Source of the DNA: Candidatus Tepidiaquacellales bacterium UBA6667 | GTDB lineage: Bacteria; Bacteroidota; Ignavibacteria; Tepidaquicellales; Tepidaquicellaceae | Length of the DNA stretch: 40,309 nucleotides | Direction: 5' to 3' | Assembly (NCBI GenBank): GCA_002455255.1 | Contig: DKKL01000031.1 | Span: forward strand, 51,961-92,269 | In this document: positions 1 through 8,501 of the stretch, piece by piece | Layout of the letters: the number at the start of each line of letters is the position of its first letter | How positions within the stretch are numbered: the stretch's first letter is position 1 | Position numbers and translations under genes: made by a program | Notes under the pieces: model-generated | What the model was told of the DNA's origin: nothing | Databases searched by the model: none | The model's input: the letters and a program-made list of their open reading frames with translations, nothing else

Positions 1-2
1 TA

Positions 3-623
3 CCTAATTTTATAGACCTGAATAAATTCAAAAGAATTTCTGATAAAGAGAATTCCTGTTTCAAAAGAAAGTATGCACCTGATGGAGAAAAAATTTTGAT
101 GCATACATCAAACTTCAGACCATTAAAAAGAGTTCAGGATGTAGTTAAAATATTTTCAGAAGTTTATAAAAAAGTACCATCAAAGTTATTATTAATCGGC
201 GATGGACCTGAAAGAAGCGACACAGAAAGACTTGTAAGAGAAATGGAGCTGACAGAAAAAGTTATATTTATGGGTAAGCAGGATGCTCTTGTGGAATTGT
301 TATCTATTGCAGATTTATTCATTATGCCGTCACAATCTGAAAGTTTTGGTTTATCAGCATTGGAAGCGATGAGTTGCGGAGTTCCGGTAATTTCATCAAG
401 CATCGGTGGATTGCCAGAATTAAATGTCCATGGAGAAAGCGGATATATAGCAGAAATTGGAGATGTAGAAAGAATGGCAAAATATGCAATTGACCTGTTA
501 AGTAATGAAAAGAAGTATCAGTTATTTGCCAAACATGCTCGAGAGCGAGCAGAAGAATTCAGTGAAGACAGGATAGTACCGAAGTATGAAGCTTATTACG
601 AAAAGATTATAAACGAGAAATAA
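3..623 (+). CDS. bshA: N-acetyl-alpha-D-glucosaminyl L-malate synthase BshA, 3' part
   Basis: This is the C-terminal half of a GT-B fold glycosyltransferase (family 4). BshA joins UDP-GlcNAc and L-malate in the first step of bacillithiol synthesis in the cytoplasm. The reading frame is open from the window edge (frame of position 3), so the start lies upstream. The visible part opens with PNFIDLNKF, then HTSNFRPLKRVQDV, a segment typical of BshA within this large family. Next come a GDGPER motif and the donor-site stretch ESFGLSALEAMSCGVPV, which carries the two glutamates of the EX7E motif. The frame ends at TAA 621-623, just before a hairpin shared with the convergent gene. The generic family call is certain. 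The BshA call rests on the SNFRPLKRV block and good overall fit. Other bacillithiol genes are not in the window. Confidence 0.85.
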   Translation, partial: PNFIDLNKFKRISDKENSCFKRKYAPDGEKILMHTSNFRPLKRVQDVVKIFSEVYKKVPSKLLLIGDGPERSDTERLVREMELTEKVIFMGKQDALVELLSIADLFIMPSQSESFGLSALEAMSCGVPVISSSIGGLPELNVHGESGYIAEIGDVERMAKYAIDLLSNEKKYQLFAKHARERAEEFSEDRIVPKYEAYYEKIINEK

Positions 624-624
624 A

Positions 625-649
625 AAATGCCGGATTTAATCCGGCATTT
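625..649. terminator. Bidirectional intrinsic terminator between bshA and the T9SS cargo gene
   Basis: An 11-bp perfect stem (AAATGCCGGAT / ATCCGGCATTT) with a 3-nt loop starts one base after the bshA stop. It is flanked by A-rich sequence on the left and T-rich sequence on the right, so it can stop transcription from both convergent genes. Confidence 0.8.
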
Positions 650-653
650 AAAA

Positions 654-2234
654 TTATTTTATTAATGTCATTTTCTTTGTGTCTGAAAAGCCGGGGGATT
701 CAAGTTTATAAAAATAAATTCCCGAAGGTAAATATCCTGCATCAAACTTAACTTTATATTCACCCGGATTAAGCTTTCCGTTAAATAATGATTTAACTTC
801 CCTTCCCATAATATCATAAACTTTTAAGTTCACTTCCCCATCTTTAGCAATTTTAAAATTAATTGTTGTTACCGGATTAAATGGGTTTGGATAGTTCTGT
901 GATAATGAATAAGAATCCGGAGTCAATCCTGATATGTTTTCGATATTAACTGTTTTTGGTGTAACGAATACTTTGTAAATAACATCATTTGCCGTACTCG
1001 GACCCATATTTGGTAATGTAGCTCTTATACCACCAAAGAAATAACCGACAAGTGTTCTACCTGTTAAGCTCTTAAATTTTAAAACATCGTTTTCATATTT
1101 CGGGACATTTTCTAATGTAATAATTTCTGCATTTGAACCGAGTAGTCCGGGTAATTTTACTGGTAAAACTTTCTCTTCTGTTGTACCGTTCGAGTTACGT
1201 GTAATTAGAGTTATATCATCAATAAACGGAACTAAAGTATCTCTTACAAAATTTCCATTTACATAATCATGAAGCGAAATGCCACCAAATAATGTCGTGA
1301 ACATTTTACCGGAAACGGAATCAAACATTGATAACCTTGCTGTATGATACTGAGACATTTTTTGAGTAAAACTCATATCCACAGTGTAACCGTTCGCATC
1401 AATGTAAACAGGATTTTCAAAAGGTAAATCAACATCATATTTAAAAACACCTCCGTAAATAATAGAATAAAATGAACCATCCGGTTTAACGGCAGGTGCT
1501 ACATTTAAATCTCTTCTGTGTAAATTTAAAGTATCTATATATTCCGTATAATCAGTGATGGAAAATGTGTTTCCTGATTCGGTAATCTTAAATTTTTTAT
1601 AAGAATTTGAATACTGCTGGTTGCTTTGCATCGGAGGTGGCATATATATACCTGTAAATTTATTTCCACCTATTAAATAAAAGAAGCCATCCATATATTC
1701 TATATCACTTCCGGCTAATTGAATTCTCGAATCTATAATTTGTTTTATATGCGGAGCTAATGAAGTATTGCTCTGAATAGCATTCATAATTCCGGGTACA
1801 TCTATAACAGAAAAAACCGGGAAGGTAACAAAGTTTCCGAGAGCACTATCAAGCCCGTAACCACCACAAACATAAAGTTTAGTTCCAACTTGAATTCCCT
1901 GTAAGTTTGTTGATCTTAACGGATCAGCTTGAGAGACCGTTAAATCATCAAATATATTTTTTGACCAAACCTGATTATTTACATAATCTACAACATAAGC
2001 CATTTTATTTGCAAATGGTCTTGGAAATGCCGTTGCCGGTGTCATTCCATGAAGTCCGTTTGTCCTTCCTGCAAGGAATAACCATTTATTATTATGTTTA
2101 GCATAAACATAAGAGTGAATACCCGGTGCACCGGGAATATTCATTGATTCAAGTTCTATTGAAAACGGAGCTTCTCCGTCGGCAAAAGCAAATGAAGAAT
2201 ACAGAAAAAGAAATGAGAGTAAAAGATTTTTCAT
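654..2234 (-). CDS. Secreted kelch-like protein with type IX secretion sorting domain
   Basis: A 526-residue exported protein of unknown function. Residues 1-18 form a clear signal peptide (MKNLLLSFLFLYSSFAFA, then DGEAP). The body contains about six spaced glycine-rich strands such as FLAGR, YVCGGYG, YLIGGNKF, IYGGVF, LFGGIS and FFGGI, the pattern of kelch-type beta-propeller blades. The last ~90 residues are a T9SS type A sorting domain: QNYPNPFNPVTTINF, then VYDIMGREV, LNPGEY and PSGIYFYKL, ending in KMTLIK. Proteins with this tail are exported by the Sec system, moved across the outer membrane by T9SS, and usually trimmed and anchored or released. It is the last gene of a minus-strand run, 38 bp after ispG, and ends at a hairpin. 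The propeller assignment is inference from repeat spacing; the sorting domain is plain. Confidence 0.85.
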   Translation of the reverse strand: MKNLLLSFLFLYSSFAFADGEAPFSIELESMNIPGAPGIHSYVYAKHNNKWLFLAGRTNGLHGMTPATAFPRPFANKMAYVVDYVNNQVWSKNIFDDLTVSQADPLRSTNLQGIQVGTKLYVCGGYGLDSALGNFVTFPVFSVIDVPGIMNAIQSNTSLAPHIKQIIDSRIQLAGSDIEYMDGFFYLIGGNKFTGIYMPPPMQSNQQYSNSYKKFKITESGNTFSITDYTEYIDTLNLHRRDLNVAPAVKPDGSFYSIIYGGVFKYDVDLPFENPVYIDANGYTVDMSFTQKMSQYHTARLSMFDSVSGKMFTTLFGGISLHDYVNGNFVRDTLVPFIDDITLITRNSNGTTEEKVLPVKLPGLLGSNAEIITLENVPKYENDVLKFKSLTGRTLVGYFFGGIRATLPNMGPSTANDVIYKVFVTPKTVNIENISGLTPDSYSLSQNYPNPFNPVTTINFKIAKDGEVNLKVYDIMGREVKSLFNGKLNPGEYKVKFDAGYLPSGIYFYKLESPGFSDTKKMTLIK

Positions 2235-2272
2235 AAATATTTTAAGACTAATAGATTAATTTTGATTGGTTT

Positions 2273-4201
2273 TTATAATTCAACCCAGTCGCCATTTTCC
2301 TTGATTAATTCGATAAGTTTATCAAGAGCGAGTTCTGAATTGATACTGCGTTTTACAACTTCTTTGCCTTTATAAAGAGTAATTTTTCCCGGACCGCTGC
2401 CGACATAACCATAATCAGCATCAGCCATTTCACCGGGACCATTAACGATGCACCCCATAATTGCAATTTTTACACCTTTGAGATGATTTGTTTTATTTCT
2501 TATCATTGCAGTAGTTTCCTGCAAATCAAATAAAGTTCTGCCACAGGAAGGACAAGAAATATATTCAGTTTTTGAAATACGAGTTCTGGTCGCCTGTAAA
2601 ATACCAAACGAAACAGAATTTATTACTGATTCTGAAACTTGTTTATTTATACTGTCGAACCACACACCATCTCCAAATCCGTCGAGCAATAATCCACCTG
2701 CATCAATTGAGGAATACAGCATAAATTTATCTTCATTTAATGTATATGACCTTTTTATTATAACAGGTAATTTAATATTTTCGTTCTTTAAGATTAAAAA
2801 TAATGCTCTTAATTCAGAATAAGCATTTTCGTTTTCAGTATTAACAACAAGAATTATATTTTGCTTAGACTTAAGTATTTCTAAGTTTTCCTCAGTTAGT
2901 TCATCCAAACTTAATTCAATAAACGCAGGGGAATTAAATTTATAATTTTTAAGCTCATCAACAAGCATCAAAGGATAAGAATTTTCTTTATCTTCTAATG
3001 AATTAAAAAATTCTAAATCAAATATTTTACCTAAAGTCCCGGGGAGTTTAAAATCAATATTTTTATTACCGAGATATAAATAATCCGGTGCTATATCATT
3101 TATATTCCATTTATCAAGTTCAGGTATATAATCATAACCAATTTTTTTAAATTCTTTAAAATCTGAAATATTTCTCAATGATAAAATTACTCTCGGTACA
3201 TTATGTCCGCCGGTATTTAGAATTCCGAGTGATTCTCTTTTATTAAATTCAAAGGGATTAAAATTCAAACTTTCAATATCAGGAATAATTTTTGAATTTG
3301 ACCTGTTCACATATCTTTCAACTAAATCTTTACATACCGGTATTTCAAATTCAGGGTCTTCTGTTAATGAAACTCTGATAGTATCTCCGAGCCCATCTTC
3401 CAAAAGAGTTCCAATACCAACAGCGGATTTGATTCTACCATCCTCACCTTCTCCGGCTTCTGTAACACCTAAATGGAGAGGGTAATTCATATTTTCATCA
3501 ATCATTTTATTTACAAGCAATCTGTATGCTTCCACCATAACTTTCGGATTACTTGCTTTCATTGATAAAACTATGTTATAATAATTATTATCTTCACAAA
3601 TTCTTAAAAATTCAAGTGCAGACTCAACCATACCAAGCGGTGTATCTCCATATCTGCTCATTATTCTGTCAGAGAGAGAACCATGATTAGTTCCGATTCT
3701 CATTGCAGTTCCGTATTCTTTACAGATTAAAACAAGAGGTGTAAATTTTTCACGTATTCTTTCGAGTTCTGCTTCGTAAAGATTATCAGTATAATTATAA
3801 ATCTGAAATTTTTTCTTATCAGCATAGTTACCGGGATTCACTCTAACTTTTTCAACTATTCTTGCAGCAAGTTCTGCTGCGTTTGGAGTAAAATGAATAT
3901 CAGCAATAAGCGGAGTTTTATATCCCTGTTTTCTTAATTCATTTTTTATGTTTTCAAGATTTTTTGCTTCCTTAATGCTTGGAGCGGTAATTCTGACATA
4001 ATCAGCACCTGCATTAATAATTCTGATTGATTGTTCAACTGTAGCAACGGTATCCATCGTATCCGTAGTAGTCATAGATTGAATTCTAATAGGGTTATTT
4101 CCACCTAAGGGTATATCCCCAATATAAACTTCGCGAGTTTTAAATCTTGAATAAGAAGTGAGAGAATTACAATATTTTAATGAAGTTGTTTCAGTAATCA
4201 T
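2273..4201 (-). CDS. ispG: 4-hydroxy-3-methylbut-2-enyl diphosphate synthase IspG (GcpE), long form
   Basis: IspG reduces methylerythritol cyclodiphosphate to HMBPP in the MEP isoprenoid pathway, using a [4Fe-4S] cluster. The N-terminal TIM-barrel half starts near residue 20 (YIGDIPLGG, IQSMTTTDT, IADIHF, VRVNPGNYAD) and runs to about residue 300. The C-terminal reductase-like domain carries the cluster cysteines C550 and C553 (CPSC) and C584 (MGCIVNGPGE), with E591 the usual fourth ligand. At 642 residues it is far longer than the ~370-residue E. coli enzyme. The extra ~250 residues between the two domains match the three-domain architecture known from plants, Chlamydia and Bacteroidota/Chlorobi. 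The gene lies 23 bp after the rhomboid gene in the same run. Confidence in function is very high. Confidence 0.97.
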   Translation of the reverse strand: MITETTSLKYCNSLTSYSRFKTREVYIGDIPLGGNNPIRIQSMTTTDTMDTVATVEQSIRIINAGADYVRITAPSIKEAKNLENIKNELRKQGYKTPLIADIHFTPNAAELAARIVEKVRVNPGNYADKKKFQIYNYTDNLYEAELERIREKFTPLVLICKEYGTAMRIGTNHGSLSDRIMSRYGDTPLGMVESALEFLRICEDNNYYNIVLSMKASNPKVMVEAYRLLVNKMIDENMNYPLHLGVTEAGEGEDGRIKSAVGIGTLLEDGLGDTIRVSLTEDPEFEIPVCKDLVERYVNRSNSKIIPDIESLNFNPFEFNKRESLGILNTGGHNVPRVILSLRNISDFKEFKKIGYDYIPELDKWNINDIAPDYLYLGNKNIDFKLPGTLGKIFDLEFFNSLEDKENSYPLMLVDELKNYKFNSPAFIELSLDELTEENLEILKSKQNIILVVNTENENAYSELRALFLILKNENIKLPVIIKRSYTLNEDKFMLYSSIDAGGLLLDGFGDGVWFDSINKQVSESVINSVSFGILQATRTRISKTEYISCPSCGRTLFDLQETTAMIRNKTNHLKGVKIAIMGCIVNGPGEMADADYGYVGSGPGKITLYKGKEVVKRSINSELALDKLIELIKENGDWVEL

Positions 4202-4224
4202 TTAAACTTTTATTTCGGATATTA

Positions 4225-5175
4225 TCATCTTAAATTTTTTGAGTCTTTTCTTAGAATCATTTTTTCTTCTTCCGTCAAAACTCCCCATCCACCTTTACTT
4301 ATTTTATCTAAAATCGCATCAATTCTTTCCTGAGCTTTTCTCTCGTTTTCCTTTAATTCATTCAAATAATCATTTTTAGACTTATTCAAATCCTCATTAT
4401 CTTTTATATCCTGAAACTTTGCTTCTTTAATATTTTCATTTGTATTTCCGTTTGAATAATTTCGGAATATATTTTCACCCTCAGATTTTTTTCTAAAATC
4501 AGATTGCTTTTTAAAATCAGGCATTTTGAAGTTGAAATTTTTTTGTCTGGCAGAAGTAAAAAATAAATATAAGAACCCTGCAACAGCCCCCCCAAGATGA
4601 GCAATATGAGCAATTCCGGTAGAAGTACCCCCGATTACATTAACAAGATCAATTGCCATATATAAGAGAATGACATATTTTGCTTTAATTGGGAATAAGA
4701 AATAAATATAAATTGGTCTGTTTGGAAAAAGATAAGCAAAAGCAGCAAGAATTCCATAAATTGCACCTGAGGCACCAACAGTAGGACCGACAGAAGTAAG
4801 GAAAGGTGCGATAATTTCATTAGCAACACCGGCAGCGACACCACAACTGATATAATAAATTAAAAACTTTTTTGAACCCCAAATATTTTCAAGTTCAAAT
4901 CCAAACATCCAAAGCACAAACATATTCATAAAAATGTGCATAAAAGAACCGTGCAAGAACATATAAGTGAATAGTTGCCAAGGTAGGAATCCATCACCAA
5001 TAGGCATCAGAGCAAGGTATCGAACAAATAAATATTCTACAGATGTATCACCAATTCTTAAGTTTGATAAGAAGAATGACTGGATAATAAAAATAGAAAT
5101 ATTTACAACGAGTAAAATTTTTAAAACCGGAGGAAAGATACTGAATCCACCTACATTTCTGTTATATTGAGACAT
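4225..5175 (-). CDS. Rhomboid family intramembrane serine protease
   Basis: A membrane-embedded serine protease that cuts transmembrane substrates; its targets are unknown. About six membrane helices span residues 16-207. The catalytic dyad is visible as S136 in GASGAIYG and H193 in IAHLGGAVAGF. The HGSFMHIFMNMF block supplies the conserved helix-2 His and Asn. A charged cytoplasmic tail (about 210-316) follows, with Lys/Glu-rich coiled-coil-like sequence and a final KISKGGWGVLTEEEK motif. Such a tail occurs in many Bacteroidota-group rhomboids. The start MSQYNRNVG lies 3 bp after the stop of the upstream nucleotidyltransferase, so the two are probably translated from one mRNA. Confidence 0.92.
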   Translation of the reverse strand: MSQYNRNVGGFSIFPPVLKILLVVNISIFIIQSFFLSNLRIGDTSVEYLFVRYLALMPIGDGFLPWQLFTYMFLHGSFMHIFMNMFVLWMFGFELENIWGSKKFLIYYISCGVAAGVANEIIAPFLTSVGPTVGASGAIYGILAAFAYLFPNRPIYIYFLFPIKAKYVILLYMAIDLVNVIGGTSTGIAHIAHLGGAVAGFLYLFFTSARQKNFNFKMPDFKKQSDFRKKSEGENIFRNYSNGNTNENIKEAKFQDIKDNEDLNKSKNDYLNELKENERKAQERIDAILDKISKGGWGVLTEEEKMILRKDSKNLR

Positions 5176-5178
5176 TAA

Positions 5179-5931
5179 CTATTTTGAATTATTAAATAAC
5201 ACCAAAGCTTTTTTGTAATCATCTAAGGTGTCAATTTCCATAAACATACAATCTGAAACATCAATTGCATAAAAGCTGTTCCTTTTATCACCGGAATCCG
5301 CAATAAAATTTAGAAATTCTTCATAATGTTGAGAGCGAAAAGCGGGTGAATCAGAAGCTTTTTCCAATATATTAAATAAATTTTGCATAAAATATGCAGA
5401 AAAATGCTCAATTCCGGTTGATTCTCCAACAGAAACCTCAAATTCGAGAGATTTAGATAACCCAACAATTTTATTATCCATATCTGTAGCAACTTTAACC
5501 ATTTCTTCATCGAGATGTGAAGTTACATTAATAGCAGCACAGTTATCTATACCGGAATCTATTAATTTAGTTAAAACTCTCTGTTCAAAAAGCACATCAG
5601 AATCAAGCAAAAATGTATTTTTATTAATGAAATCTTTTGCGAGAAGCAAAGAGTATGCACTTCCGGTAGATTCATATTCATTATTAGAAATCAATTCTAT
5701 ATCAATTTTTAAATCATAAAATCTTGTTAAGGATTTCAAATATGATTTGATCATATCTTCTTTATACCCTGTTACGATAAAAATTTGTTTAACTCCTGAC
5801 TGATGCAGATTATCAATGGCAAGCTCGAGTAAAGTTGAATCACCAAACTTCAAGAGACATTTAGGAATTTCATCAGAAATAGGTTTAAGTCTGGAGCCGG
5901 TTCCGGCTGCAAGTATTATAGCTTGATGCAT
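5179..5931 (-). CDS. Nucleotidyltransferase family protein (sugar- or choline-phosphate NTP transferase type)
   Basis: A 250-residue single-domain nucleotidyltransferase. It opens with the signature AAGTGSRLKP (residues 8-17) followed by PKCLLKFG, which bind the NTP. Later LLDSDVLFE supplies the metal-binding aspartates. These enzymes activate a phosphorylated sugar or phosphocholine with CTP, UTP or another NTP for cell-surface polymers. The short length and lack of a C-terminal left-handed helix resemble LicC-like cytidylyltransferases, but the substrate cannot be read from sequence. It is the first gene of the run that continues with the rhomboid protease, ispG and the T9SS cargo. A TTATTTTG element (5946-5953, minus strand), one mismatch from TAnnTTTG, lies about 14 bp before the start. 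Confidence 0.8.
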   Translation of the reverse strand: MHQAIILAAGTGSRLKPISDEIPKCLLKFGDSTLLELAIDNLHQSGVKQIFIVTGYKEDMIKSYLKSLTRFYDLKIDIELISNNEYESTGSAYSLLLAKDFINKNTFLLDSDVLFEQRVLTKLIDSGIDNCAAINVTSHLDEEMVKVATDMDNKIVGLSKSLEFEVSVGESTGIEHFSAYFMQNLFNILEKASDSPAFRSQHYEEFLNFIADSGDKRNSFYAIDVSDCMFMEIDTLDDYKKALVLFNNSK

Positions 5932-6003
5932 TTTTATTTTTATATCAAAATAACAGAATTAAAACATTTATTAAATGATTTTGTAAAAATATAACTTCCG
6001 TGA

Positions 6004-6045
6004 ACTTCACCACGAATAACCACAAGTTTAGCGAATTACACATAT
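6004..6045. repeat. Dispersed intergenic repeat, CACCACGAA...GCGAATTACAC type, copy 1
   Basis: This sequence (ACTTCACCACGAATAACCAC, then AGCGAATTACAC) resembles three other intergenic segments in this window, at about 20114, 29194 and 32689. The shared core is TTCACCACGAA plus a downstream CGAATTACACGAA. It lies in the 270-bp gap between two divergent genes, where I see no other gene. Confidence 0.55.
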
Positions 6046-6201
6046 AATACAAAATTATTTTAGCAATCTGAACAATCTACCAACAAGTGTATTAAATTTG
6101 TATTTGACAGTTGAGCAAAAATATTAAAAAGTGAAATTCTTTTTCACTGTAAATTCTATTTAAAAATGTTAATTTCGTAATTATCCAATCTAAAAACCTA
6201 A

Positions 6202-6720
6202 ATGGTCTGGACTTTACAATCAGTATTATTTATAGTTTTTTCCGTAGTAGCAATATTCGCAGCAATAATGATGGTTACCAGAAGAAATCCGGTAACTTCC
6301 GCAATGTTTCTAATAGTTAATTTTCTAATGGTTGCAGGAATTTATTTACTTCTTCAAGCTCAGTTTCTTGCAATAATTCAGATTTTAGTATATATGGGTG
6401 CTATTATGGTATTATTCTTATTTGTGATATTACTTTTAAATTTGCAGGATGAAAGAAAACTTACTGAAAAGATTACATATACAAAGATTTCAGGAATTTT
6501 ACTTTCTATTTTGTTGGTATTTTTATTGAGCTATACAGTGTATTACGGATTTTACGGAAAATATTCCGGAATGAGTGAAAATTCTGAATCAATTGGAACA
6601 GCTCAGGAATTGGGCAGAAGTTTAATTTTAAATTATTCATTCCCGTTTGAAGTTGCGGGATTTTTACTGCTTGCTGCAATTGTAGGAGCAGTAGTTTTAG
6701 CTAAAAAGAAATTCGAATAA
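6202..6720 (+). CDS. nuoJ: NADH-quinone oxidoreductase subunit J
   Basis: A membrane subunit of respiratory complex I, part of the proton-pumping arm next to NuoK and NuoH. The 172-residue length fits the family (about 160-200). Five hydrophobic helices are visible. The conserved helix-3 region reads ILVYMGAIMVLFLFVILLLNL, and the last helix ends in AIVGAVVLAKKKFE, both typical of NuoJ. The start MVWTLQ has no clear Shine-Dalgarno; a TAATTTCG sequence near 6170 is one mismatch from the TAnnTTTG promoter element. It is unusual that nuoK does not follow and no other nuo gene is present. The next gene encodes an unrelated 56-residue membrane protein, and then a convergent gene begins. Confidence 0.93.
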   Translation: MVWTLQSVLFIVFSVVAIFAAIMMVTRRNPVTSAMFLIVNFLMVAGIYLLLQAQFLAIIQILVYMGAIMVLFLFVILLLNLQDERKLTEKITYTKISGILLSILLVFLLSYTVYYGFYGKYSGMSENSESIGTAQELGRSLILNYSFPFEVAGFLLLAAIVGAVVLAKKKFE

Positions 6721-6722
6721 AT

Positions 6723-6893
6723 ATGAATATAATATTATTACAAATGTTAACAGAATCAATGGTAGGACCTTTGATTGTAATTATTTTTTTAATTGTAGTG
6801 TTTATCGGAATATTAGTAGTGCGACATGTTGCAAAACAAAAATACAATATTCAGGAATTTTATAATAAACAAAAAGATAATAACACGAATTAA
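6723..6893 (+). CDS. Small single-pass membrane protein next to nuoJ, function unknown
   Basis: A 56-codon gene starting 2 bp after the nuoJ stop. It encodes MNIILLQMLTESMVG, a hydrophobic helix (about residues 14-34, PLIVIIFLIVVFIGILVV), and a basic/polar tail ending in KDNNTN. The tight spacing implies translation from the nuoJ mRNA. It is not NuoK, which has about 100 residues and three helices with buried glutamates. Its stop overlaps the stop of the convergent FAD dehydrogenase gene by 3 bp. I do not recognise the family. It could be an accessory of complex I or a small assembly or scaffold peptide; this is inference from position only. Confidence 0.6.
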   Translation: MNIILLQMLTESMVGPLIVIIFLIVVFIGILVVRHVAKQKYNIQEFYNKQKDNNTN

Positions 6894-8500
6894 GAAGAAA
6901 TTGCATCTGCAATATTTATTCCGTCAATAGCCGCAGAAACAATACCACCGGCATATCCGGCACCTTCTCCACACGGATATAAATTAGATATCTCAATATG
7001 TTTGAAAGTAACTTTATCTCTTGGTATTTTTACGGGAGAAGAAGTTCTCGATTCAATTCCGATAATTTGACCTTCATCAGAATCAAATCCCTTAATTTTA
7101 TTTCCAAATTCTTTTAAGCCGGACTTTAGTGCGTTAAAAATAAATCTCGGCAAAAGATTATTAAAATCATATTCAAATATACCCGGTATATATGAAGTTG
7201 GATTTAAGTTTGAAGTATTTTTACCGGTTAACAAAGTAGATATTTTCTGAGCCGGTGCTGACTGAGAGCCACTATTATTTACTTTATAAAAAAGTTGTTC
7301 GAGAGATTCCTGGAATCTTAGTCCCATTAATTCTTTGTTAATTTCCCAATTTACGGGATTTAATTTATTTCTTTCATAAAGCTGATTTATTTCTTTAAAC
7401 AGTTGTGAGTTTAAATCCATTGTATTGACCTGAACAACTATACCGGAATTTGCAAAAAATGAATCGCGTCTTGACATAGACATTCCATTAACTACAATTT
7501 CATTTGGAGCGGTTGCAGCAGGCACAATCAGTCCTCCGGGACACATACAAAAAGAAAATACTGCTCTATCAGCACTGTGAGAAACAAGTTTATAAGATGA
7601 AGCCGGTAGATTTTCCGGTCTTGGTGAAGTTTTATACATTGAAGCATCAATCATAGACTGAGGATGTTCTGACCTGACACCAATTGCAAAAGGTTTTTGT
7701 TCTATTTTAATTTTTAGTTTTTGACAAAGATAGTAAATATCTCTTGCAGAATGTCCTGTAGCTAATATTAATTTATCAACTTGGAATTCAGATTTTTCAT
7801 TAATAACAATTTTAGAAATTTTTCCATTAGTAATTATTAAATCAGTTAATTTAGAATTAAAATTTATTTCACCACCACATTCCAAAATTTTTTCCCTTAT
7901 CTGAGAAACAATTTTTGGAAGTTTATTTGAGCCAATGTGAGGATGTGCTTCAAACAAAATGTCAGATTTTGCTCCAAACTCATTTAAGAGTTTTAAAACA
8001 TAATAAATTTCACCTCTTTTGTCAGAGCGTGTATAAAGTTTACCGTCTGAATAAGTTCCGGCACCACCTTCACCAAAACAATAATTAGAATCAGGATGAA
8101 CAACGCTAAACTGTTGTATATTTCTTAAATCTCTTCTTCTGGTTCTGACGTCTTTTCCTCTTTCAAATATAACAGGTTTTATTCCTTTTTCAATCAATCT
8201 TAATGCGGCAAAATAACCTGCAGGACCTGCACCAATTATATGGACTGTTTTTCTGTTTTTTAAGATTGAAAATTTATCTGAAATATTTTCCCGAATTGGC
8301 AGAACAGAATTAATATAAACTAATAATTTTAATCTGTAAACCGGTGATTTGCCTCGTGCATCTAGCGATTGTTTTAATTTTCTGAAATTTACACTGTCAG
8401 ATTTTTTTAATGAAAGTTTTTTTCTGATTTGATTTATAATTTCAAAATTAGAATCAATTTTTCCCGGTGGAAGAGATATTTCCAGTTCTACAGAATTCAA
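6890..8500 (-). CDS. FAD-dependent dehydrogenase of the COG2509 type
   Basis: A 536-residue flavoprotein. The N-terminal ~80 residues form the small domain seen in this family, with the RKLKQSLDARGK motif. A Rossmann FAD site follows (HIIGAGPAGYFAAL, residues 87-100), then FERGKDV and the family signature NYCFGEGGAGTYSDGKLYTR. Later CMCPGGLIVPAA and a C-terminal YPCGEGAGYAGGI complete the FAD-binding pattern. Members are widespread in bacteria and annotated as uncharacterised FAD-dependent dehydrogenases; no reaction has been firmly assigned that I know of. It starts 1 bp after the stop of the upstream YiiX-like gene, so the two are coupled. The start at MNSVELEISLPPG fits the family's N-terminus. 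Confidence 0.88.
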   Translation of the reverse strand: MNSVELEISLPPGKIDSNFEIINQIRKKLSLKKSDSVNFRKLKQSLDARGKSPVYRLKLLVYINSVLPIRENISDKFSILKNRKTVHIIGAGPAGYFAALRLIEKGIKPVIFERGKDVRTRRRDLRNIQQFSVVHPDSNYCFGEGGAGTYSDGKLYTRSDKRGEIYYVLKLLNEFGAKSDILFEAHPHIGSNKLPKIVSQIREKILECGGEINFNSKLTDLIITNGKISKIVINEKSEFQVDKLILATGHSARDIYYLCQKLKIKIEQKPFAIGVRSEHPQSMIDASMYKTSPRPENLPASSYKLVSHSADRAVFSFCMCPGGLIVPAATAPNEIVVNGMSMSRRDSFFANSGIVVQVNTMDLNSQLFKEINQLYERNKLNPVNWEINKELMGLRFQESLEQLFYKVNNSGSQSAPAQKISTLLTGKNTSNLNPTSYIPGIFEYDFNNLLPRFIFNALKSGLKEFGNKIKGFDSDEGQIIGIESRTSSPVKIPRDKVTFKHIEISNLYPCGEGAGYAGGIVSAAIDGINIADAISS

Positions 8501-8501
8501 A

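Noticed and set aside
6130..6149. AGTGAAA...TTTCACT hairpin upstream of nuoJ as a terminator
   Set aside because: It has only A/T-rich short arms and no U-tract in either direction; could be chance in AT-rich DNA.
6723..6893. Candidate nuoK after nuoJ
   Set aside because: Only 56 residues and one helix; NuoK has about 100 residues and three helices.
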